Source of the DNA: Cognatilysobacter tabacisoli
GTDB lineage: Bacteria; Pseudomonadota; Gammaproteobacteria; Xanthomonadales; Xanthomonadaceae
Assembly (NCBI RefSeq): GCF_003586305.1
Contig: NZ_QXJI01000001.1
Location: 310,001-374,000, forward strand
Direction of reading: 5' to 3'
DNA: 64,000 nt
Part shown: positions 57,500 through 64,000 of the stretch, piece by piece
How positions within the stretch are numbered: position 1 is the first letter of the stretch
Layout of the letters: each line of letters starts with the position of its first letter
Made by a program: the position numbers and the translations under genes
The notes under the pieces: generated by a model
What the model was told of the DNA's origin: nothing
The model's database searches: none
The model's input: only the letters and a program-made list of their open reading frames with translations

Positions 57500-59326
57500 T
57501 CAGGCTGGCACGGCGCCCGACGTGCGGACGCGGTCGCGTCCGTCGGCCTTGGCGTGGTACAGCGCCTGGTCGGCCTGCTTGAACGCGACGTCGATGCCGT
57601 CCTTGCTGCCCGCGCCGAGCGCGTGCACGCCGATGCTGACCGACATGCTGACAACCTGTTCGCCGCAGTCGCACGGCGCACCGGCCACCGCGGCGCGCAC
57701 CTGTTCGGCGATCTGCGCCGCACGCGCCAGGTCGGCGCCGGGCAGGGCGGCGACGAACTCCTCGCCGCCGAAGCGGGCGAGCAGCGCCTGGTGCGGGCGC
57801 AGCGCCTGGCCGATGGCGTGCGCGGCCGCGCGCAGGCACTCGTCGCCGGCGAGGTGGCCGTAGCGGTCGTTGATCGCCTTGAAGTGGTCCAGGTCGATCA
57901 TCAGCACGGCCAGCGGCCGCCCGGTGTGGCGCGACTGCTCGAGCAGCGGCTCGAACGCCTCGTGGAAGTACTTGCGCGTGTGCAGGCCGGTCAGGCCGTC
58001 GCGCTGGCTGGTCTCGCGCAGCCGCGCGTGCGCATCGCCGAGCTGGGCCAAAGCGGAGCGCAGCTCCGAGGTGCGCTGCTCGACCTTGTGCTCGAGCTGC
58101 AGCTTGGCCTCGCGCACGATCCGCTCGTTCTCGGTGCGCAGCGCGGCGTAGCGGTAGCTCAGCGCGACCGACAGCAGCAGCATCTCGAGCGCCGAGCCCA
58201 TCTGCACGCCGTACTCGGTGACGAAGTTCTTCGGCACCGCGCCGAACGCGACCGCGGTGAACATGCCGGTACCGAGCAGGAACATCGCCCACGCCAGCAG
58301 GAACAGCCGGGCCGGCTTGTAGCCGCGGCGCATCGTCACGACCGCCGCTATGGCGATCCAGGTGATGCTGATGAACACCGCCGCCGCCGCGATCGGGGTC
58401 GACAGCTCGTACGGCAGCCAGATCGACGCGACGCCGAGCAGCACGAAGAACACGATGAAGCCCATGCCGACGCGGTCGCCCAGCGTCCAGCGGGTGCCCA
58501 GGTCGAGGAACACCCGCGCGAACTGCTGCATGCCGACCTGCGCCAGGCAGATCGACAGCGGCACGGACTTGTCGGCCAGCCAGGCCGAGTTGGGCCACAG
58601 GTATTCGAAGCCCAGCCCGTTGAGCGTAAACAGCACCAGCCCGAACGCGGAGATGTGCAGCAGGTACCAGAAGTAGCTGGCGTCGCGCAGGGTCAGCCAC
58701 AGCACCAGGTTGTAGAAGAACAGCGCGATCAGGATCCCGTAGTACAGGCCGATGCCGAACTGCGCGTCGCGCGCGAGCTCGGCGAACGCGCTCGGCGTGT
58801 ACAGCACCAGCGGCACCTGCATCGAGCTCTGGCTCTCGACCCGGACGAACAGGTCGACCGGCGTGTCGTACGGCAGGTCGAGCTGGAAGTTGGGATGGCG
58901 GTAGCGGATGCTGCGCGCGCTGAAGGGCAGGGTGTCGCCGCCGGCCTGGTGGGCGATGCGCCCGTCGCCGTAGCGCACGTAGGTGTCGATCTGGTCGCTG
59001 AGCGCGTACTGCTGCACCAGCAGCCAGCGCGGCTGGTCCGAGGCGCGATTGACCAGCGGGACGTGGAACCAGAACGCGCCGGCCTGGAAGCCGAACGACG
59101 AACTGCCGCCCGGCAGCGGGGCGAACCCGCCCTGCGCGAGGCGCTGGTCGATGTCGACCAGGTCCATCCGGCCGCCGGGGTCGTGCAGGTAGCGCACGTG
59201 CGGCGACAGCGGCACCTGGCTGGCGGCGCGGGTCAGTTCGACCGGCGTCTGCGCGTGCGCGGGCAGGCCGGCCAGCGCCAACGCGCCGCCGAGCACCGTC
59301 GCCCACACCGTCCGCCAGACCCCCAT
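57500..59326 (-). CDS. Membrane diguanylate cyclase, 7TMR-DISM type (GGEEF)
   Basis: The 608-residue protein has a signal peptide (cleavage near AHAQ) and a periplasmic 7TMR-DISMED2 sensor (about 30-185). Seven transmembrane helices, a short coiled coil (EHKVEQRTSELRSALAQLGD) and a GGDEF domain follow. The active site is GGEEF, and MIDLDHFKAINDRYGHLAGDE is intact, so it should make c-di-GMP. No RxxD inhibitory site is present before GGEEF. The start MGVWRTVWATVL at 59326 gives a proper signal peptide. It converges on the ammonia-lyase gene and is divergent from the his operon. Confidence 0.9.
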   Translation of the reverse strand: MGVWRTVWATVLGGALALAGLPAHAQTPVELTRAASQVPLSPHVRYLHDPGGRMDLVDIDQRLAQGGFAPLPGGSSSFGFQAGAFWFHVPLVNRASDQPRWLLVQQYALSDQIDTYVRYGDGRIAHQAGGDTLPFSARSIRYRHPNFQLDLPYDTPVDLFVRVESQSSMQVPLVLYTPSAFAELARDAQFGIGLYYGILIALFFYNLVLWLTLRDASYFWYLLHISAFGLVLFTLNGLGFEYLWPNSAWLADKSVPLSICLAQVGMQQFARVFLDLGTRWTLGDRVGMGFIVFFVLLGVASIWLPYELSTPIAAAAVFISITWIAIAAVVTMRRGYKPARLFLLAWAMFLLGTGMFTAVAFGAVPKNFVTEYGVQMGSALEMLLLSVALSYRYAALRTENERIVREAKLQLEHKVEQRTSELRSALAQLGDAHARLRETSQRDGLTGLHTRKYFHEAFEPLLEQSRHTGRPLAVLMIDLDHFKAINDRYGHLAGDECLRAAAHAIGQALRPHQALLARFGGEEFVAALPGADLARAAQIAEQVRAAVAGAPCDCGEQVVSMSVSIGVHALGAGSKDGIDVAFKQADQALYHAKADGRDRVRTSGAVPA

Positions 59327-59474
59327 CCGCGACTCCCGTCCGCCATTCCCTCGCGGCTCTGCGGACCGAGTGTACTGCACCCGTTCAGCGTCCAATGCCA
59401 CCTGCGTGGACGCCGCGGCTGGCCGCTACGGGCCGCCGCGAGGCGCCTCCCGGCGGGTCGACCCCGCGTGCAGC

Positions 59475-59502
59475 TTGACGGCCGGACGGGTGCATCGTTA
59501 AT
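59475..59502 (+). promoter_or_regulatory. Candidate promoter of yerC-hisGDCB
   Basis: TTGACG (59475-59480) and GTTAAT (59497-59502) are spaced by 16 bp. The -10 region runs into the palindromic operator, so a bound repressor would block initiation. Confidence 0.55.
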
Positions 59503-59523
59503 GTATTAGCGCATTAATACATT
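59500..59523 (+). promoter_or_regulatory. Palindromic operator upstream of yerC-his
   Basis: AATGTATTA (59500-59508) and TAATACATT (59515-59523) are a perfect 9-bp inverted repeat around GCGCAT. This A+T-rich 24-mer stands out in a 70% G+C region and overlaps the -10 box. It lies 54 bp before the TrpR-like gene, its most likely binding protein. Confidence 0.75.
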
Positions 59524-59576
59524 GGTTCGCACTCCGACGCCCCCAGGGCGCCCGGACCTCGCCACGGAATCCAGCC

Positions 59577-59888
59577 ATGAAGCGACGCAGCGCCGACATC
59601 GAGGGGAACGACGACGCCATCGACCGGCTCGCGGCCGCATTCGCCGGGCTGCGCACGGCCGAGCAGGTGCGCGCCTTCCTCGAGGACCTGTGCACGCCCG
59701 CCGAGCTAGAGGCCATGACCGACCGCTGGCGGGTGGTCCCGCTGCTGGCCGAGGGCGTGCCGTACCGCGAAATCCACGACCGCACGCTGGTCAGCGTGAC
59801 CACGATCGGGCGCGTCGCCCGGACCCTCGAGCGCGGCGCCGGCGGCTACGCGGCCGCCCTGCGCAAACGCCCGGCGCGCGCCGGGTGA
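59577..59888 (+). CDS. TrpR/YerC-family regulator, probable histidine-operon repressor
   Basis: The 103-residue protein is a helical TrpR-superfamily member of the YerC/YecD group. It has the helix-turn-helix [32 protein letters not shown] after the conserved [13 protein letters not shown]. It is the first gene of the histidine operon, 55 bp before hisG. A perfect palindrome overlies its promoter. Autoregulated repression of his genes in response to histidine is the natural inference; the ligand is not shown by the sequence. GGAA stands eight bases before the ATG. Confidence 0.87.
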   Translation: MKRRSADIEGNDDAIDRLAAAFAGLRTAEQVRAFLEDLCTPAELEAMTDRWRVVPLLAEGVPYREIHDRTLVSVTTIGRVARTLERGAGGYAAALRKRPARAG

Positions 59889-59943
59889 TCCCGCGGCCGC
59901 TGGCGACCGTATTCCCACCGATTTCCTTCGAGTAGCCCCCCCG

Positions 59944-60858
59944 ATGAGTCCTGCGCCCCCCGTCGCCTCGCGCGACCGCCTCCGCATCGCGATCCAAAAG
60001 TCCGGCCGGCTGGCCGAACCGGCGCGCGCGCTGCTGGCCTCGTGCGGCCTGAGCTGGCGCGAAAGCCGCGACCGGCTGTTCTGCTACGGCGAAACGCTGC
60101 CGGTCGACCTGCTGCTGGTGCGCGACGACGACATCCCCGGCCTGATCGCCGACGGCGTCTGCGACCTCGGCGTGGTCGGCCGCAACGTGCTGCTCGAGCA
60201 GGACGGCGACCGCCGCGGCGCGGGCAAGCCGGCCGCGTTCCGCGAGCTGCGCGCGCTCGGCTTCGGCGGCTGCCGGCTGATGGTCGCGGTGCCGGACGGC
60301 TGGAGCTGGGACGGCCCGGCGCAGCTGGCCGGCAAGCGCATCGCGACGAGCTACCCGGCGCTCACGGCGCAGTGGCTGGCGCGCAACGGCGTCGACGCCC
60401 AGGTCGTGCTGCTGTCGGGCTCGGTCGAAATCGCACCGAAACTCGGCCAGGCCGACGTCGTCTGCGACCTGGTCTCCAGCGGCGCGACGCTGGCGGCGAA
60501 CCAGCTCAAGCCGGTCGAGACGCTGCTGCAGAGCGAGGCGGTGCTGGCCGGGCCGGTCGGCGAGTTCGACGACGTGCGCGGCGAACTGGCCGACCTGCTG
60601 CTGCGCCGCCTCGACGGCGCGCTGCGGATCAAGCACAGCAAGCTGCTGATGTTCCAGGCCTCGCGCGAGCTGCTGCCGTCGCTGCTGCCGCTGCTGCCCG
60701 ACGCCGAGGCGCCGACGGTGATGCGCATCGACGGCGAAGACGGGCTGGCGCTGCAGGCGCTGTGCCACGGCGCGGTGACGTGGCAGCGACTCGAGGACCT
60801 CAAGCGCGCCGGCGCGCGCGGGCTGATGGTGCTGCCGGTCGAGGGGATGCTGGCATGA
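59944..60858 (+). CDS. hisG: ATP phosphoribosyltransferase (long form)
   Basis: HisG starts histidine synthesis by joining ATP and PRPP. The 304-residue protein is the long, hexameric form with a C-terminal ACT-like domain for histidine feedback. Motifs are [32 protein letters not shown], and the PRPP loop [20 protein letters not shown]. No separate hisZ is needed. The stop overlaps hisD by 4 nt. Confidence 0.96.
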   Translation: MSPAPPVASRDRLRIAIQKSGRLAEPARALLASCGLSWRESRDRLFCYGETLPVDLLLVRDDDIPGLIADGVCDLGVVGRNVLLEQDGDRRGAGKPAAFRELRALGFGGCRLMVAVPDGWSWDGPAQLAGKRIATSYPALTAQWLARNGVDAQVVLLSGSVEIAPKLGQADVVCDLVSSGATLAANQLKPVETLLQSEAVLAGPVGEFDDVRGELADLLLRRLDGALRIKHSKLLMFQASRELLPSLLPLLPDAEAPTVMRIDGEDGLALQALCHGAVTWQRLEDLKRAGARGLMVLPVEGMLA

Positions 60859-62156
60859 AGCGCCTCGACTGGAATGCCCTCGACGCCGACGCGCAGGCCG
60901 CCGCGCTGCGCCGCCCCAGCCAGGTCACCGCCGCCGAGACCAGCGCGGCGGTGTCGCGCCTGATCGAGGCGGTGCGCGCGCGCGGCGACGACGAACTGCG
61001 CGCGCTGACGCAGCGCTTTGACGGGGTTGAACTCGCCGCCCTGCAGGCGTCGGCCGACGAGATCGCCGCCGCCCCGGCGCAGTTGAGCCCGGCGCTGCGC
61101 ATCGCGATCGACGACGCGGCCGCGCGCATCGAAACCTTCCACGCCGCCGGCATGACCCGCGCGTATGCGGTCGACACCGCGCCGGGCGTGCGCTGCGAGC
61201 GGATGCTGCGGCCGATCCCGCGCGTAGGCCTGTACGTGCCGGCCGGTTCCGCGCCGCTGCCGTCGACCGCGCTGATGCTGGGCGTGCCGGCCCGGCTGGC
61301 CGGCTGCCCGGAGGTGGTGCTGTGCACGCCGCCGCGCGCGGACGGCAGCGCCGACCCCGCGGTGCTGTACGCGGCCGCGCGCTGCGGCATCGGCACCGTG
61401 TTCAAGCTCGGCGGCGCGCAGGCGATCGCCGCGATGGCGTTCGGCACGCGCAGCGTGCCCAAGTGCGACAAGCTGTTCGGGCCCGGCAACGGCTACGTCA
61501 CCGAAGCCAAGCGCCAGGTGTCGATGCTCGACGGCGGCGCGGCGATCGACATGCCGGCCGGCCCATCCGAGGTGCTGGTAATCGCCGATGCCGGCGCGAA
61601 CCCGGCCTTCGTCGCCGCCGACCTGCTGTCGCAGGCCGAGCACGGTCCCGATTCGCAGGTGATCCTGCTCAGCGACAGCGACGCGCTGCTCGATGCGGTG
61701 GACGTGGAGCTGCGCACGCAGCTCGACACGCTGTCGCGCGCCGGCGTCGCCACCCGCGCGCTGGACGCGTCGCGAGGCATCCGCGTGGCGTCGATCGGGC
61801 AGGCGCTGGAGGTCAGCAACCGCTACGCGCCCGAGCACCTGATCCTTGCCCTGCGCGACGCGCGCGTGTGGCTGCCGCAGGTCGCCAGCGCCGGGTCGGT
61901 GTTCCTCGGCGACTGGGCGCCCGAGGCGCTCGGCGACTACTGCAGCGGAACCAACCACGTGCTGCCCACCAGCGGGGCGGCGCGCTTCACCGGCGGGGTC
62001 AACGTCGCCAGCTTCCAGGTCGCGATCACGGTGCAGGAGGTGACGCGCGAAGGCGTCGCCGCGATCGGCCCGTGCGCGGTCGAGCTGGCCAACGCCGAGG
62101 GTCTCGACGCGCACCGCCAAGCGGTCGCACTGCGGCTGCAGGCGGTGGCGGCATGA
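60855..62156 (+). CDS. hisD: Histidinol dehydrogenase
   Basis: HisD carries out the last two oxidations to histidine with NAD and zinc. The 433-residue protein shows [34 protein letters not shown], the signature [15 protein letters not shown], and [11 protein letters not shown] with the zinc ligands. [10 protein letters not shown] and [11 protein letters not shown] with the catalytic His follow. It is coupled to hisG and hisC by 4-nt overlaps. Confidence 0.97.
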   Translation: MKRLDWNALDADAQAAALRRPSQVTAAETSAAVSRLIEAVRARGDDELRALTQRFDGVELAALQASADEIAAAPAQLSPALRIAIDDAAARIETFHAAGMTRAYAVDTAPGVRCERMLRPIPRVGLYVPAGSAPLPSTALMLGVPARLAGCPEVVLCTPPRADGSADPAVLYAAARCGIGTVFKLGGAQAIAAMAFGTRSVPKCDKLFGPGNGYVTEAKRQVSMLDGGAAIDMPAGPSEVLVIADAGANPAFVAADLLSQAEHGPDSQVILLSDSDALLDAVDVELRTQLDTLSRAGVATRALDASRGIRVASIGQALEVSNRYAPEHLILALRDARVWLPQVASAGSVFLGDWAPEALGDYCSGTNHVLPTSGAARFTGGVNVASFQVAITVQEVTREGVAAIGPCAVELANAEGLDAHRQAVALRLQAVAA

Positions 62157-63250
62157 GCGCGCCGGTGGCCGGGGTGATCGACCTCGTTCGCGAGGACCTC
62201 CGCGCGTTCGGCGGGTACCGTTCGGCACGCAGCGAGCGTGTCGACGGGCAGGTGTGGCTCAACGCGAACGAATCGCCGTGGGCGAATCCAGCCGACGCCG
62301 ACGCCACGGCGCGGCGCTATCCGGACCCGCAGCCGGCCGACCTGCGCGCGGCGCTGGCCGCCCTTTACGGCTGCCGGCCCGAGCAGCTGCTGGCCGGGCG
62401 CGGCAGTGACGAGGGCATCGACCTGCTCGTGCGCGCGCTGTGCACGCCGGGGCAGGGCGCCATCGTCGTCACCACGCCGACCTTCGGCATGTACGCGGTG
62501 GTCGCGCGGGTGCAGGCCGCGCGGGTCGTGGACGTGCCGCTCGACGACGGCGCCGACGGATTCACCTGCGACTTCGATGCGGTCGCCGAGGCGGCCGAAC
62601 GGGCCCAGGCGCGGCTGGTGTTCCTGTGCTCGCCGGGCAATCCGTCGGGGACCGCGCTGCCGCTGCCGCGCATCGCCGCGCTGGCGCGGCGGTTGGCCGG
62701 ACGGGCCGTGGTCGTCGTCGACGAAGCCTACGGCGAGTACGCGAGCGGACCGTCCGCGGTCACCCTGCTCGATGCGCACGACAACATCGCCGTCCTGCGC
62801 ACGCTGTCGAAGGCGCACGCGCTGGCCGCGGCGCGCGTCGGCGCGGTGATCGCGCACGCCGAGCTGATCGCCGTGCTGCAGCGCTGCCAGGCGCCGTACC
62901 CGCTGCCGCAGCCGTGCGTGGCGCTGGCCATGCAGGCGCTGTCGCCGCCGTCGCTGGCGACCACGCGCGAGCGCATCGTCACCACGATCATGGAGCGCGA
63001 CGCGCTGCGCGTCGCGCTGTCGGCGACGCCCGGCGTGCGCCGCGCGTACCCGTCGCAGGCCAACTTCGTCCTGGCCCGATTCGACGACGCGCAGGCGGCG
63101 TGGGACGCGCTGCTTGCGTCCGGCGTGGTGATCCGCGACTTCCGCGCGACGCCGCGTCTCGGCGACGCGTTGCGGATCACCATTGGCACGCCCGAGCAGA
63201 ACGCGCTCGTGCTCGAGACCCTGCGCGGCGTGCGCGAGGCCGCCGCATGA
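62153..63250 (+). CDS. hisC: Histidinol-phosphate aminotransferase
   Basis: The 365-residue PLP enzyme has [12 protein letters not shown] near the N-terminus, [28 protein letters not shown], and [11 protein letters not shown]. The PLP lysine is in [14 protein letters not shown]. It transaminates imidazole-acetol phosphate. It overlaps hisD and hisB by 4 nt each. Confidence 0.96.
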   Translation: MSAPVAGVIDLVREDLRAFGGYRSARSERVDGQVWLNANESPWANPADADATARRYPDPQPADLRAALAALYGCRPEQLLAGRGSDEGIDLLVRALCTPGQGAIVVTTPTFGMYAVVARVQAARVVDVPLDDGADGFTCDFDAVAEAAERAQARLVFLCSPGNPSGTALPLPRIAALARRLAGRAVVVVDEAYGEYASGPSAVTLLDAHDNIAVLRTLSKAHALAAARVGAVIAHAELIAVLQRCQAPYPLPQPCVALAMQALSPPSLATTRERIVTTIMERDALRVALSATPGVRRAYPSQANFVLARFDDAQAAWDALLASGVVIRDFRATPRLGDALRITIGTPEQNALVLETLRGVREAAA

Positions 63251-64000
63251 ATGCCCTGACGTCCACCGCGCTGCGGCCGATCCTGTTCGTCGACCGAGAC
63301 GGCACCCTGATCGAGGAGCCGACCGACTTCCAGATCGATGCCTTCGAAAAGCTGCGCTTCGTGCGCGGCGTGATCCCGGCGATGCTGAAGCTGCGCGACG
63401 CCGGCTACGAGTTCGTCATGGTGACCAACCAGGACGGGCTGGGTACCGCGTCGTACCCGCAGGCGAGCTTCGACGGCCCGCACGCGCTGATGATGCAGGT
63501 GTTCGAGAGCCAGGGCATCGTGTTCCGCGATGTGCTGATCGACACCAGCTTCCCGGCCGACAACGCGCCGACGCGCAAGCCCGGCATCGCGCTCGCGGTG
63601 CCGCTGCTGCAGGACCGCTCGATCGACTGGAAGCGCTCGGCGATGGTCGGCGACCGCGAGACCGACAACGGCTTCGCCCGCAACCTCGGCATCCGCGCCT
63701 TCCAGCTGCGCACCGAGCAGTTCGGCGGCGAGTGGGACTGGGCCGGCATCGCCCACGCGCTGGCCGACGCGCCGCGCACGGCGTCGATCCAGCGCAACAC
63801 GCGCGAGACGCGGATCCGCGTCAGCGTCGACCTCGACCGCGCCGCCGAACCGGCGGTGCAAACCGGGCTGGGCTTCTTCGACCACATGCTCGAGCAGCTC
63901 GGCAAGCACGGCGGCTTCGCGCTGGAGCTGCACTGCGACGGCGACCTGAAGATCGACGAGCACCACACGATCGAGGACTGCGCGCTGGCGCTCGGCCAGG
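63247..64000 (+). CDS. hisB: Bifunctional histidinol-phosphatase / imidazoleglycerol-phosphate dehydratase (3' end beyond window)
   Basis: The first 251 codons are seen. The N-terminal HAD phosphatase has [23 protein letters not shown] and [12 protein letters not shown]. The dehydratase domain starts near residue 178 with [15 protein letters not shown], then [18 protein letters not shown] and the metal motif [14 protein letters not shown]. This fused form is typical of gammaproteobacteria. The frame is open at the window edge. Confidence 0.96.
   Translation, partial: MNALTSTALRPILFVDRDGTLIEEPTDFQIDAFEKLRFVRGVIPAMLKLRDAGYEFVMVTNQDGLGTASYPQASFDGPHALMMQVFESQGIVFRDVLIDTSFPADNAPTRKPGIALAVPLLQDRSIDWKRSAMVGDRETDNGFARNLGIRAFQLRTEQFGGEWDWAGIAHALADAPRTASIQRNTRETRIRVSVDLDRAAEPAVQTGLGFFDHMLEQLGKHGGFALELHCDGDLKIDEHHTIEDCALALGQ

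Noticed and set aside
59577-59944. A histidine leader peptide (His-codon run) before hisG.
   Set aside because: No run of His codons or terminator hairpin is seen before yerC or between yerC and hisG. The palindrome and the TrpR-like gene are the better explanation for control.

Overview
The window is about 70% G+C by eye, densely packed, and looks like an ordinary chromosomal segment of a xanthomonad (Lysobacteraceae/Xanthomonadaceae, e.g. Lysobacter, Luteimonas or Xanthomonas relatives). The main evidence is the arginine cluster. It has the order argF'-argG-argE-argB-argC-argH-proB-proA, an N-acetylornithine (not ornithine) carbamoyltransferase, and an ArgB kinase fused to an acetyltransferase domain. 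A FimX-type pilus regulator, a YerC-hisGDCB operon and recurrent TAGAAT/TATAAC-like -10 boxes agree with this. I found no integrase, transposase, phage gene or CRISPR array.

Layout. 1-6.2 kb: a divergent ECF sigma/putative anti-sigma pair, a GAF-GAF-GGDEF-EAL protein and a YfbK-type von Willebrand lipoprotein. 6.2-16.4 kb: two aldehyde dehydrogenases, xseA, ispG, a PAP2 phosphatase, a secreted cupin, and the overlapping pyrD-murB-EamA unit. 16.5-25.4 kb: tRNA-Arg, tRNA-Ala with a reiterated terminator, rnd, a SUMF1-domain lipoprotein, an M48 peptidase, a phaB-phaR-phaB-like group, gluQ and htpX. 25.4-33 kb: fimX, epmB/efp, then mtaD-ubiG-gph and a squalene-synthase-like gene. 33-44 kb: folE2, a membrane diguanylate cyclase, a 135-bp tandem repeat grown from the 3' end of an M23 peptidase gene, yidD-pyrC-M23, a DksA protein with a histone-like tail, and cysS-sufE-MFS. 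44-54 kb: arginine and proline biosynthesis, ending at a terminator and tRNA-Pro. 54-64 kb: hisS coupled to an unusually long aromatic ammonia-lyase, another diguanylate cyclase, and the histidine operon, which runs off the right edge inside hisB.

Genes are organised in translationally coupled strings. Fourteen stop/start pairs overlap by 4 nt (ATGA or GTGA) and one by 1 nt. The two amino-acid operons appear to carry different regulators. Upstream of argF' there is a candidate leader-peptide attenuator: an Arg-codon mini-ORF, three mutually exclusive RNA pairings and a terminator. Upstream of yerC-hisG there is a perfect A+T-rich palindrome sitting on the promoter, probably the operator of the TrpR-like protein encoded first in that operon.

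The most interesting observations are the arginine attenuator, the his operator, the gene-end tandem repeat, and the zinc-finger-less DksA with a Lys/Ala/Pro tail of about 200 residues. Four separate c-di-GMP-type proteins, one of them degenerate, lie within this one window.
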